Shown here piece after piece: positions 34,219 to 42,704 of a DNA stretch of 46,954 nucleotides. The stretch is from Rhodopirellula sp. Lineage in GTDB: Bacteria; Planctomycetota; Planctomycetia; Pirellulales; Pirellulaceae. Below the pieces are notes generated by a model. That model had not been told where the DNA came from. It did not search any database and was given only the letters and a program-made list of their open reading frames with translations. The first letter of the stretch is position 1; every line of letters begins with the position of its first letter. A program made the position numbers and the translations under genes. The stretch covers positions 1 to 46,954 of the forward strand of contig PAAT01000165.1 of the NCBI GenBank assembly GCA_002698965.1, written 5' to 3'.

Positions 34219-35373
34219 ATGTCAGACTCGCTTTTTGAACAACTCGAAACCAGTATGCAAAACGGCGGCGTGGAAGCTGTTTTAGAACAGTTGATTTCCG
34301 GGCTAGCAGAAGAAAAGAAGTACCACGAACTGTTTGAAGCACTGAAAATGCAGGTGCGTCACAGTATTGGCCTTCCTTTGCTCTATGGAGAATCTGGTGA
34401 CGAATTAGAAGGTTCACAGCGAACTGCTCTCGAGGATGGTCTCATCAATGCATGTCGACAGGTTGGTATGGGCCTGTTAAAGGAAGGACATATTTCTGAA
34501 GGATATATGTACATGCGTCCGGTGGGAGACCGACAAGCGGTCAAAGATGTGCTAGACCAGATAGAGGTCGGTGATAGTAATATTGACGAGTTAGTCGAGG
34601 TCTTACTTCAGGAAGGGGTCGATGTTGAACGCGGGTTTCAGATCGTACTCGACAGTTATGGAACTTGTAATTCCATTACCACTTACGAAACGGTCGTGGC
34701 TCACAAATCAAAACCTGAACAGCGGAAAGTTGCCAAACTCCTGTTAGATCATGTCCACGCCGAATTGTTTAACAATGTTAAATCGGATATCGCTCATCGC
34801 AGCGAATCTCAACCGGAAGAATCCACGCTGGAGGGTCTGGTTGCAGATCGGGAATGGTTATTTGGCGAACATGCTTACCATATCGACACGACTCACCTCG
34901 CCTCAACAACACGCTTTAGTCGAATTCTGGAAGACGAAACGAGCTTGAGAAAAGCACTAGACCTGACTCACTACGGCCGAATGCTAAATTCTCAATTCCA
35001 ATATGAAGGTGACGAACCTTTCACGGATATCTACCCTGACCATGCTTTGTACTACCAGGCGCTGCTAGGTGAAAATATTGACAACGCTTTGACACACTTC
35101 AAGCAGAAAGCAAATAATGTTCCACGTAATCAATGGGGGACGTTGGCCGTGGAAGTTTACATCGACCTATTAAATCGAATAGGCCAAGTTGATGAAGCAA
35201 TCGCAGCAACCGCTGAACTTATTCAGCCGGGTGAACGCACCAGCGGTCTCGCGCCTTCCTTGCTGGAACTTTGCGAATCCAAAGGGGATTACTCCCAATT
35301 GGTTGAATCCTGCCGCGGTGCTAACGATTTATTGGGGTTTGCAACAGGGGTAATGAAAGCAAAAACCTCGTAA
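34219..35373 (+). CDS. Conserved-looking helical protein of unknown function
   Basis: 384 residues, not recognised. It starts at the ATG at 34219, which has AGAGG about 11 bases upstream; a longer version from 34132 has a Cys/Arg/Pro-rich N-terminus and no ribosome binding site. The protein is soluble, acidic and strongly helical. It has TPR/HEAT-like stretches: FEALKMQVRHSIGLPLLYGE, ACRQVGMGLLKEGHISEGYMYMRPVGD, then ALTHFKQKANNVP, VEVYIDLLNRIGQVDEAIAATAELI and LLELCESKGDYSQLVESC near the C-terminus. No signal peptide, membrane helix or catalytic motif was seen. A scaffold or protein-interaction role is plausible. The neighbours give no further clue. Confidence 0.72.
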   Translation: MSDSLFEQLETSMQNGGVEAVLEQLISGLAEEKKYHELFEALKMQVRHSIGLPLLYGESGDELEGSQRTALEDGLINACRQVGMGLLKEGHISEGYMYMRPVGDRQAVKDVLDQIEVGDSNIDELVEVLLQEGVDVERGFQIVLDSYGTCNSITTYETVVAHKSKPEQRKVAKLLLDHVHAELFNNVKSDIAHRSESQPEESTLEGLVADREWLFGEHAYHIDTTHLASTTRFSRILEDETSLRKALDLTHYGRMLNSQFQYEGDEPFTDIYPDHALYYQALLGENIDNALTHFKQKANNVPRNQWGTLAVEVYIDLLNRIGQVDEAIAATAELIQPGERTSGLAPSLLELCESKGDYSQLVESCRGANDLLGFATGVMKAKTS

Positions 35374-35395
35374 GCCTACGTACAGGTAGTCTGAA

Positions 35396-36373
35396 CTACA
35401 TCTGAGTGTTGATAAAGTTGATCAGTTGACGGAGACGTCCATGATTCCTGCGATTGAAGTGCGCCACTAGACGAGTTAATCCGTTGGTATTCTCATCATC
35501 CTCTTCTTCTTCAAGCTTATCTGTCTGCACAAATTGACCGCTGTTAAGGACATCTGCAAAGTCGCGATTAACAATATCCAACGATTCCTGGGGGAGTGGT
35601 TCCCTGAGGCGTAGCACTAAGTCACGGCCCACATATCGCATGCTGTGGTAGTTTTTGTAGAACTGCATGATTTCATCGGCAGCTGCTTCAAAATCGTCTG
35701 TAACCGAGTACAAATGCAAATCTTCCGGTGAAATCATACCACCGGCGAGTAGCTCTTTACGAATAAACTCATCAAGCATCTTCCAGTAAGTGCCACCGGG
35801 AGCGTCGGCCAGGATGATCGGCACTACATCTCGTTTTCCGGTCTGGACGAGAGTGAGCACCTCCATCGCTTCGTCCATCGTACCGAAGCCGCCCGGATAA
35901 CAAACTACAGCATCACATTCTTTAACAAACATCAGCTTGCGAGTGAAAAAGTACTTCATATTCACAAGCTTGTGGTCACCATCGATAATCGCATTAGCTG
36001 ATTGTTCAAAGGGCAACATAATATTGAGACCCATCGACATCTCGCGCCCAGCCCCTACATGTCCAGCTTCCATGATTCCATGGGCTGCACCTGTGATCAC
36101 CATCCAGTCCCGTTCCGCCATGGCTCGGCCAAAATCAACACAAGCCTGATAGGTTGCTTCACCAGCAGGAGTTCTAGCCGATCCGAAAACGGTAACTTTA
36201 CGATGCTTGCGATATGGAGCAAAAACCTTAAAGGCATAACGTAATTCTCGCAATGTACGGCTGAGAATCTTCATATCCCCCCGGGCGGGGTGGTCATCGG
36301 CCAGTCGTTGAGCAGAATTGCGAATACGTAAGATCAAATCATCAATACGTTCCTGGCGTTGTTGTTCACTCAT
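35396..36373 (-). CDS. LOG-family protein (TIGR00730-type)
   Basis: 325 residues. The LOG/lysine-decarboxylase-like Rossmann domain is at about 55-230: VTVFGSARTPAGEATYQ, VITGAAHGIMEAGHVGAGR, and the hallmark PGGFGTMDEAMEVLTLVQTG. Members cleave ribose 5-phosphate from AMP-type compounds (cytokinin activation in plants; nucleotide clean-up in bacteria). The N-terminal 55 residues and the C-terminal 95 residues are extra compared with short LOG proteins of about 190 residues, as in the longer TIGR00730 class. It is convergent with the preceding gene. No metal or catalytic changes are visible: the Arg and Glu of the motif are intact. Confidence 0.93.
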   Translation of the reverse strand: MSEQQRQERIDDLILRIRNSAQRLADDHPARGDMKILSRTLRELRYAFKVFAPYRKHRKVTVFGSARTPAGEATYQACVDFGRAMAERDWMVITGAAHGIMEAGHVGAGREMSMGLNIMLPFEQSANAIIDGDHKLVNMKYFFTRKLMFVKECDAVVCYPGGFGTMDEAMEVLTLVQTGKRDVVPIILADAPGGTYWKMLDEFIRKELLAGGMISPEDLHLYSVTDDFEAAADEIMQFYKNYHSMRYVGRDLVLRLREPLPQESLDIVNRDFADVLNSGQFVQTDKLEEEEDDENTNGLTRLVAHFNRRNHGRLRQLINFINTQM

Positions 36374-36450
36374 TACATTGTCTCCTTACAAGTCTTCTTC
36401 TCCGTGAAAGATCACTCCTTACATTGTTTCAATTTGAGTAATCTCCGGCA

Positions 36451-36502
36451 ATAAGAAAAAGCCTTCGGAGTACCGCTCCCCGCAGAGCGACAATCCGAAG
36501 GC
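36451..36502 (-). terminator. Rho-independent terminator of the 81-residue protein gene
   Basis: GCCTTCGGA (36461-36469) and TCCGAAGGC (36494-36502) pair perfectly; inside them CGCTC and GAGCG pair again. On the minus strand TTTTTCTTATT follows. It stands 55 bases behind the stop of the small gene at 36558 and before the LOG gene. Confidence 0.85.
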
Positions 36503-36557
36503 CCGTTGATCTCACCTATCTACCCAAATCTGACAACAAGAACTTGCTATCTAATAA

Positions 36558-36803
36558 TCAAGCTGCATTTCGCATACGCTCGTATGCCTGAATCACTTCA
36601 AAAAGATCCGTGCTCACCTCGATTCGATCATCTTCAAAATCCTGAACCCAGGCTCGCTGGGTTAATAGGGCATCTGTTAATGCCGGCAAGATTTCGCCAA
36701 GTTTCACTGTGATGTGTGTTTCCTGTTCCAAATGGTCCAGTACTCGAGCTTGTCCGGTTGCTTTACTTTGAGCTGCCTGAAAATCTAATATACGACGGAC
36801 CAT
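36558..36803 (-). CDS. Small protein of unknown function (81 residues)
   Basis: Starts MVRRILDFQAAQ with a good AGGGAAGA ribosome binding site. It is soluble and probably all-helical (QARVLDHLEQETHITVKLGE, ILPALTDALLTQRAWVQDFEDD, LFEVIQAYERM). No signal peptide, membrane segment, cysteine pair or helix-turn-helix was seen. Its own ribosome binding site and a strong terminator behind it (36451-36502) argue that it is a real, independently transcribed gene. It has no homologue that I can recognise. The preceding 289 bp to hemDE appear empty apart from its promoter. Confidence 0.65.
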   Translation of the reverse strand: MVRRILDFQAAQSKATGQARVLDHLEQETHITVKLGEILPALTDALLTQRAWVQDFEDDRIEVSTDLFEVIQAYERMRNAA

Positions 36804-37092
36804 TTGATTCTTCCCTGCCTGTCTAGTTTTTAGCTGGTTTCTAGACCGTTCCTGCGTTAGTCAGTGGCTTACTACGAACTTCCTAGTTCGCCTTTGTCAT
36901 AAGCCAACATCACGGCATCCATGCCGCGTGGTAGTGAAATCGTCCGGATTGGAATGGACCTGAGGTGAAATTGAGTATTTCTCTAAACTTTATCGAATAA
37001 TTACCACACCGATCGGCATGAGAGAATTGCTGAACATGCCGTACGTGAGACACCCTCTCAATTCGGCATGTCTGGGGTATATTGAAGGAACC

Positions 37093-39024
37093 ATGAGTAC
37101 TCCTTCTCAAGAGCCAAATTTCGAAGGCCTCCACGTTGCCGCATTTGAAAGTCGCCGCGCCGATGACATGGCGCGCCTGATCGAACGCAATAACGGCGTT
37201 GCTCATGTGAGTCCCTCAATGCGAGAAGTCGCGTTGGAAGAAAACAGACCTAGTATTGATCTGGCTAACAGAATCATAACTGGTGAAGTCGATGTTCTCA
37301 TTGTGATGACCGGTGTCGGGTTTAAGCATCTCATCAGTGCTATTGAACGTCATGTCGATATAGAACGATTCCTTAACTGCCTACAAGACATGACAACCGT
37401 AACGCGTGGCCCAAAGCCTGTCACTGCCATGAAAGAGTATGGCATTACACCTACAATCAAAGTACCATCACCCAATACCTGGCGAGAAGTACTTTCGACG
37501 CTCGATCAGCAGTTGCCAGTAAATCAACTGAGTATTGCTATTCAGGAATATGGAAAGCCTAACCTGAGTCTGGTAGCCGGACTGGAAGCGCGTGGAGCTC
37601 ACGTCCAAACGGTTAAAGTCTATCGTTGGGAGTTACCGGAAGATACGTCTCTTCTGGAACAAAACATTCGGGCCATTATTGCTGGTGAGATGGATGTACT
37701 AATGTTTACATCCGCTCATCAGTCAACCAACCTGTTCGCATTAGCCGGGCAACTTGGCTTGGAAGATGAACTAAAAACACAATTCGATAAATGCGTCATT
37801 GTTTCGATTGGCCCAACCACCACCGAATGGATGCGTCATTTATCTTTACCGGTGGATCTTGAGCCTGAAAAACCTAAAATGGGCCCCATGGTCATCACCG
37901 CCGCTCGTAAAAGTAAAGAATTAAAAGAGAGAAAGAAGAGGATTCGGCATATGCTATCCGGCCCGAGCTCAGATGTACTCGACCCTAATGCACCCTGGCA
38001 CGACAGTCCATTCATGAAAGCCTGCCGCGGTGAAGAAACTAAAGTCACTCCCGTTTGGCTAATGCGTCAGGCCGGGAGATACATGAAAGAGTATCGGGAT
38101 ATTCGTAGTCAAACGACTTTCCTTGAACTCTGTAAACGACCCGACCTATGTGCTGAGATCATGGTAACGGCAGTCACCAAACTTGGCGTTGATGCCGCCA
38201 TCATTTTTTCGGACCTGCTTCCCATTCTGGAACCGATGGGGCTCGATTTAGAGTTTGCTAAAGGAGAAGGTCCAGTCATTCATAACCCCATTCGTGAAGT
38301 TAAAGACATCGAACGAGTGATGGAACTGGAAAGTGTTGAGTCACTCGACTTCGTGATGGAAACTGTGAAGCAAACTCGACTCGAGCTACCGGCGGATATG
38401 CCACTAATCGGATTCTCCGGAGCTCCGTTCACATTGGCCAGTTACGCCATCGAAGGAGGTTCCAGCCGTAACTACCTCAACACTAAAACAATCATGTATC
38501 GTGATGAAGGTGCCTGGCGGGAACTAATGCAGCGATTTGTTCGAGCAATCACTCGTTATCTCAACGCGCAAATTGCTGCTGGAGCACAGTGCGTGCAACT
38601 GTTTGATTCCTGGGCCGGCTGTTTAGGAACCGACGATTACCGGCGGTATGTACTACCTTACATCCAGGAAATCATCGCCGGGATTACACCGGGTGTACCG
38701 GTTATCAACTTCGCGACTGGCAACCCCGCGTTACTTCCCTTGTTAGCTGAAGCCGGCACTCGGGTGGTCGGAGTAGACTGGCGGATTCGTCTGGATGATG
38801 CGTGGGCTACCATTGGGCATGACCGTTCGGTGCAGGGCAACCTGGATCCGCTCGTTCTTCTAGCTGATCGAAATACGATTCGCAGTCGCACCCAAGAAGT
38901 ATTGGAGCAGGCCGCTGGGCGACCAGGCCACATCTTCAACCTAGGTCATGGTGTCTTACAGCAGACTCCCGTTGACAATGCCATTGCCTTAGTAGACATC
39001 GTGCACGAATTAAGTTCCCGGTAA
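37093..39024 (+). CDS. hemE: Fused uroporphyrinogen-III synthase and uroporphyrinogen decarboxylase (HemD-HemE)
   Basis: 643 residues from the ATG at 37093, which has GAAGGAA just upstream (an ATG at 37018 adds 25). The first 265 or so residues match uroporphyrinogen-III synthase: AAFESRRADDMARLI, TGVGFKHL, TRGPKPVTAMKEYG, LEARGAHVQTVKVYRWELP, LMFTSAHQSTNLF and SIGPTTTEWM. The second part (about 305-640) is a full HemE: VWLMRQAGRYMKEYR (325 on), IIFSDLLPI (catalytic Asp 374), GFSGAPFTLASYAIEGG, LFDSWAG and VDWRI. HemD closes hydroxymethylbilane to uroporphyrinogen III and HemE decarboxylates it to coproporphyrinogen III, two successive steps of haem synthesis. A charged linker (273-300) joins the domains. 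Confidence 0.94.
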   Translation: MSTPSQEPNFEGLHVAAFESRRADDMARLIERNNGVAHVSPSMREVALEENRPSIDLANRIITGEVDVLIVMTGVGFKHLISAIERHVDIERFLNCLQDMTTVTRGPKPVTAMKEYGITPTIKVPSPNTWREVLSTLDQQLPVNQLSIAIQEYGKPNLSLVAGLEARGAHVQTVKVYRWELPEDTSLLEQNIRAIIAGEMDVLMFTSAHQSTNLFALAGQLGLEDELKTQFDKCVIVSIGPTTTEWMRHLSLPVDLEPEKPKMGPMVITAARKSKELKERKKRIRHMLSGPSSDVLDPNAPWHDSPFMKACRGEETKVTPVWLMRQAGRYMKEYRDIRSQTTFLELCKRPDLCAEIMVTAVTKLGVDAAIIFSDLLPILEPMGLDLEFAKGEGPVIHNPIREVKDIERVMELESVESLDFVMETVKQTRLELPADMPLIGFSGAPFTLASYAIEGGSSRNYLNTKTIMYRDEGAWRELMQRFVRAITRYLNAQIAAGAQCVQLFDSWAGCLGTDDYRRYVLPYIQEIIAGITPGVPVINFATGNPALLPLLAEAGTRVVGVDWRIRLDDAWATIGHDRSVQGNLDPLVLLADRNTIRSRTQEVLEQAAGRPGHIFNLGHGVLQQTPVDNAIALVDIVHELSSR

Positions 39025-39043
39025 TTGCGGAACGAACACCGAC

Positions 39044-39403
39044 TTAAATCTCTTTGTCGGAGATTCCAAATCGAAACTTAGATGGTTTTACAATTGGTGC
39101 GAGAATTTTGCGGTTACCTGAATTCGGCTGAACTTCCTGCTTAGACTTATCATCCTTAGATGGCTTTGATGTGGCGCTGAGATTCTTCAACGGCGGTAGA
39201 GGATTTAATTTCAGATCAAGTTTCAGCCCTAAATTGACTTCTGCTAAAGACGTCCCCGAAAGATCTTTCATGATCAATTCCAATGCTTCCTGCAACGCTC
39301 CCTGACGTACGGTTTTTGAGACGTCGATGGGTTCGTTCGCCTTCAACTGCATCGTAAAGAAACAAAAGATAATTATTGCAATGGTGGTCTTTGTAATTCT
39401 CAT
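39044..39403 (-). CDS. Small exported protein of unknown function
   Basis: 119 residues from the ATG at 39403, chosen because it gives a clean signal peptide (MRITKTTIAIIIFCFFTMQ, likely cut after KA near residue 22). The mature protein has a helix (VRQGALQEALELIMKDLSG), a leucine/proline stretch (LGLKLDLKLNPLPPLKNL) and a lysine-rich C-terminal tail. No known domain. It runs opposite to hemDE and ends 20 bp behind it. Function unknown; low-complexity tails of this type are common in secreted planctomycete proteins. Confidence 0.6.
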   Translation of the reverse strand: MRITKTTIAIIIFCFFTMQLKANEPIDVSKTVRQGALQEALELIMKDLSGTSLAEVNLGLKLDLKLNPLPPLKNLSATSKPSKDDKSKQEVQPNSGNRKILAPIVKPSKFRFGISDKEI

Positions 39404-39566
39404 GCTTTCGAATCCGCCTAACATTGATTGACTGTACAACCATCTTATTTAACTTGTTATCGGATGCCGTTTGTTTTGAATATTACTGTTCTACGGATTT
39501 TACGAGATTTTGATAAACTGTAACGATTAAACAAAAAAAACACCCGCGACGCATCAATATAAACTG

Positions 39567-40007
39567 ATGAGTTTGCCATTTATTTTCTGTCAGCGCCCTG
39601 AAGCGCACCAGACTTTTCAGCACTCCTTGCCTTGGAATTCATACGTGACCGGACTGTCGAAACCACCCTACGAAATTGCGGACTTTTCAAAAATCGAAGG
39701 CGTACCCTGCCCCTGCGGTACCGCGAGACGTGCATTTACCGATGTGGAGGATTTCCCTGGCACCGTCCATGTCACAGAAATCTCTATGAATGCGCAAACG
39801 CACTATCACAAAAGACTGACAGAAACTTACTTTTTTCTTGAATGTGATGACGATGCCAAAATGCAACTCAATGATGAGATCGTTTCTGTAAGGCCGGGAA
39901 TGTCGATCATCATTCGTCCAGGGACCCTTCATCGAGCCATAGGAAAAATGAAAGTGCTCATTATGGTCTTACCGAAATTCGATCCGGAAGATGAGTATCT
40001 GGTTTAA
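39567..40007 (+). CDS. Cupin-domain protein
   Basis: 146 residues. A single cupin barrel at about 60-140: motif 1 is THYHKRLTETYFFLEC, with the His-x-His and Glu metal ligands, and motif 2 is PGTLHRAIG, with the third His. An N-terminal stretch of about 55 residues includes a C-x-C pair (VPCPCG). The substrate cannot be told; small cupins bind metal and act as isomerases, dioxygenases or sensors. The ATG start has no good ribosome binding site. A GTG at 39645 is a possible alternative. Its stop codon overlaps the stop of the convergent exonuclease gene (shared TTAA). Confidence 0.85.
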   Translation: MSLPFIFCQRPEAHQTFQHSLPWNSYVTGLSKPPYEIADFSKIEGVPCPCGTARRAFTDVEDFPGTVHVTEISMNAQTHYHKRLTETYFFLECDDDAKMQLNDEIVSVRPGMSIIIRPGTLHRAIGKMKVLIMVLPKFDPEDEYLV

Positions 40008-40834
40008 CCCGTTGGAGTAAGATCCTGCTCGGACCAGGGATTTTGCCAGTCCCCCCAATTCTCGAGATACTGTCTATAAATCGGAAACTCATCGCTTTTG
40101 GATTCTAACCACGCTTGAGTTTCTCGGACAATTCTCTGTTCATCCTGAAGAGTCAGGTCGCCCATCAGAACACTGGTTCTCAGGAATACAAAATATGTGT
40201 CTAGCACATCACAACGACAATAATCATTAATCCGTTGCAGATTACCTTCATTGTACAATTGGTAAACCATATCTCCGGCAACATCCATCTTTCCAGGCTT
40301 GCCGATCAGGTTAGCCATCAGATTCAAGCCGCCATACATTCGTGATGCGCCGTGATTGGTTAGAACATCCTGCACGTCAAAATGGCTCTGAAGGTTATAG
40401 CGGTTACGAGGCTGATTAAAACTTTTCGATTGTCGAGCGAACCAACGCTTGAGCGAAATTCCATAGCGGAATGCACCTAACTCCATAACCGGAACGTCAA
40501 AGCCGCGACCATTAAACGTGACAAGCGTCGCTTGATACTTCTCCCAACCTTTCCAGAAATGTTGGGTAATGATATGCGGCCTCCCTTCTTGTTCATCCAA
40601 TGCAACTAAATCAACCAATTCATAAGACTGATTCACTTTGGCGATAACAACCGAAACCGGTAAGTGGTACGTATGAGGTACAAAATCAGAACCGTTTTTA
40701 TCGAAAAGCTCCGTTTGGTACTTTTCGATTGCCTGTTGAGGCTGTAATTCTTCCTTGGGATAACGAATATGAGAAATCAGCTCGCCATCCGGAACTGTTT
40801 CAATGTCGAAAACCAAAAAACGAATATCGCTCAT
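40004..40834 (-). CDS. Predicted 3'-5' exonuclease, PolB-exonuclease-like (DnaQ fold)
   Basis: 276 residues from the ATG at 40834. The exonuclease motifs of the DEDDy group are visible: Exo I LVFDIETVPDG (metal Asp and Glu), Exo II TFNGRGFDVPVME (Asp), and Exo III YCRCDVLDTYFVF (Asp with Tyr). The RSKSFNQPRNRYNLQSHFDVQDVL and GGLNLMANLIGKPGK stretches are typical of the predicted PolB-like 3'-5' exonuclease family (DUF2172-type), which has no polymerase domain. It probably trims or proofreads DNA or RNA 3' ends. An upstream ATG at 40888 would add 18 residues. It lies 76 bases behind pepT on the same strand. Confidence 0.88.
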   Translation of the reverse strand: MSDIRFLVFDIETVPDGELISHIRYPKEELQPQQAIEKYQTELFDKNGSDFVPHTYHLPVSVVIAKVNQSYELVDLVALDEQEGRPHIITQHFWKGWEKYQATLVTFNGRGFDVPVMELGAFRYGISLKRWFARQSKSFNQPRNRYNLQSHFDVQDVLTNHGASRMYGGLNLMANLIGKPGKMDVAGDMVYQLYNEGNLQRINDYCRCDVLDTYFVFLRTSVLMGDLTLQDEQRIVRETQAWLESKSDEFPIYRQYLENWGDWQNPWSEQDLTPTG

Positions 40835-40910
40835 CAATAAATCTTTCGTATTAATCGCTAGTTGAAGCTGACTTCCCTGTCTTCGCAAAACTACGATAGG
40901 TAACTCGGGA

Positions 40911-42167
40911 CTAAGACTGGCTATTGTTTGCCCAAACGACTGCTGTTTGGATAAGTACCTGACCTTGTTGAATCATTTCATCCAGACATGCCCATTCCAG
41001 TGGCGAATGCTGCGTGTGTTGACCACTCGACAGATTGGGCGTCGGGAGCCCTTTTTCGGTAAGCATCGAACCATCCGTTCCTCCTCGAATTGAGCTTAAC
41101 CTGTACTCAAGCCCAAGCTCATCATGGGCCTGTTTTGCGAATTCAACGGCTCGCGGTTCGTTTGGAAGCCCGTCGGCCATATTGCGATATTGCTTTTGAT
41201 GATCCACTTCAATCGTGATCCCTGGGTAATCCTTCTCGACCTGTCTCGCAATTTCAACTACCAAGTCTGCTTTGACTTGTAATTGAGCGGTTTCGAAATC
41301 CCGCAAAAGAATTTTGATCGTCACTTCAGCAACACCCCCATCCAAAACATAGGGGTGAATAAAACCAACTCGATCCTCCGTGGTTTCAGGTGCCTGTTCC
41401 GGTGGTAATCGTTCAAGTAAAGCGCCTGCAGCCCGTAACGCATTTACCATTCGGTCCTTGGCAATCGAAGGATGGATATTAACCCCTTTGACAATCACCG
41501 TCAGTCCGTCAGCCGAAAACGTTTCCACATCAATGTCCCCTGCTCCGCCCCCATCAAGTGTGTAAGCAGCTACGGCTCCCATCTTATCGATATCCACATG
41601 ATTTACACCACGACCGATTTCCTCATCGCAAGTAAACAAAATTCGAATCGGACCATGCTTGATCTCAGGATGCTCTGTTAAGTAATGAGCGGACTCCATG
41701 ATAATCGCGATGCCGGCTTTATCATCACCACCGAGTAGTGTCGTACCATCGGTAGTAATCAACGTCTTTCCAATCAAGTCATTTAGCTCGGGATTTTCGG
41801 CAATTGTAATGATCTTAGAAGAGTCTCCTGCCAGTGGAATATCGCCCCCCTCATAACTTTGAATCACGTGAGGCTTAACATTTTCCCCCGTGGTCTCCGG
41901 TGATGTATCTAGGTGAGAATTCCAACCAATGGTAGGCGTATCTTCTACGTTACCGGGAATCATCGCCCAAACTAATCCATACTCATCTACATGAGCGTCT
42001 TGGGCCCCAAGTTCTTCTAGTTCAGCGAGTATCATTCGGCCCAATTCCCACTGGCCTTCGCTGCTGGGATAAACCTGTGTTTCAGCATTCGCCGTCGTGT
42101 TCACTTTGACATACCGAAGAAACCTCTCCAGTAACCGTTCTCGATTTAGATTCGCTAATTCTGCCAT
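40911..42167 (-). CDS. pepT: Peptidase T (tripeptide aminopeptidase)
   Basis: 418 residues, the normal length. Zinc site residues of PepT are present: SHLDTSPET (His and Asp), LLGGDDKAG (bridging Asp), FTCDEEIGRG (catalytic Glu and metal Glu), YTLDGGGAGD (Asp) and GQHTQHSPLEW (His near the C-terminus). The ETQVYPSSEGQ, GVNIHPSIAKDRMVNAL and RGGTDGS regions are characteristic of PepT (dimerisation domain and substrate pocket). It removes N-terminal residues from tripeptides in the cytoplasm. AGGA nine bases before the ATG supports the start. It follows moaB by 17 bp. Confidence 0.95.
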   Translation of the reverse strand: MAELANLNRERLLERFLRYVKVNTTANAETQVYPSSEGQWELGRMILAELEELGAQDAHVDEYGLVWAMIPGNVEDTPTIGWNSHLDTSPETTGENVKPHVIQSYEGGDIPLAGDSSKIITIAENPELNDLIGKTLITTDGTTLLGGDDKAGIAIIMESAHYLTEHPEIKHGPIRILFTCDEEIGRGVNHVDIDKMGAVAAYTLDGGGAGDIDVETFSADGLTVIVKGVNIHPSIAKDRMVNALRAAGALLERLPPEQAPETTEDRVGFIHPYVLDGGVAEVTIKILLRDFETAQLQVKADLVVEIARQVEKDYPGITIEVDHQKQYRNMADGLPNEPRAVEFAKQAHDELGLEYRLSSIRGGTDGSMLTEKGLPTPNLSSGQHTQHSPLEWACLDEMIQQGQVLIQTAVVWANNSQS

Positions 42168-42184
42168 GATGTGATTCCTAGATG

Positions 42185-42694
42185 TTATTTAGTGGCTTCC
42201 CGAATTAAATGTTTCAATTCCGGGAGAATGATTTTTTCCATTGCCAAGAGCACTGCGGCAGGAGAGCCCGGCATGGTGATCACTAACAATTCATTAATCA
42301 GCCCCGCAGTGGCTCGAGATAAGATACTCGCAGAACCGATTTCCTTAAAGCTGAGATAGCGAAACAGTTCACCGTAGCCAGTGATTTCCCGGGTAAACAA
42401 TGCGGTGACTGTTTCATAGGTTTGATCACGATTAGAAATCCCCGTTCCACCTGTCATCAGAACCGCTTGGATTCCCTGCTGTTGAGCACACTCATTTAAT
42501 AACAATCGCATCGCATCTGGTTCGTCCGGAATAATTTCACGACGCGCGACCTCATGTCCGGCTTGAGTAATTAACTCGATAATCAGACTCCCGCCCCGAT
42601 CCGTCTCGAGCGTACGCGTATCACTGATCGTCACCACACCAATGCGAATCGATTCAGCAGGACCTGATTTGTGTTCTTCGACAGACTGACTCAT
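42185..42694 (-). CDS. moaB: Molybdenum cofactor biosynthesis protein MoaB/MogA family
   Basis: 169 residues. MoaB/MogA family: RIGVVTISDTRTLETDRGG, then IPDEPDAMRLLL, the MTGGTGISNRDQT substrate loop, FRYLSFKEIGSASILSRATAG and TMPGSPAAVLLAMEKI. Members adenylate molybdopterin or serve as its carrier before molybdate insertion. The protein is of the short form (no MoeA fusion). It lies between the membrane protein gene (10 bp upstream) and pepT (17 bp downstream) in what looks like one transcript. No other moa/moe gene is in the window. Confidence 0.95.
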   Translation of the reverse strand: MSQSVEEHKSGPAESIRIGVVTISDTRTLETDRGGSLIIELITQAGHEVARREIIPDEPDAMRLLLNECAQQQGIQAVLMTGGTGISNRDQTYETVTALFTREITGYGELFRYLSFKEIGSASILSRATAGLINELLVITMPGSPAAVLLAMEKIILPELKHLIREATK

Positions 42695-42704
42695 TGTATA
42701 ACCT

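Noticed and set aside
36971..37000. Possible hemDE promoter (TTGAGT and AT-rich stretch)
   Set aside because: No acceptable -10 at proper spacing; too weak to call.
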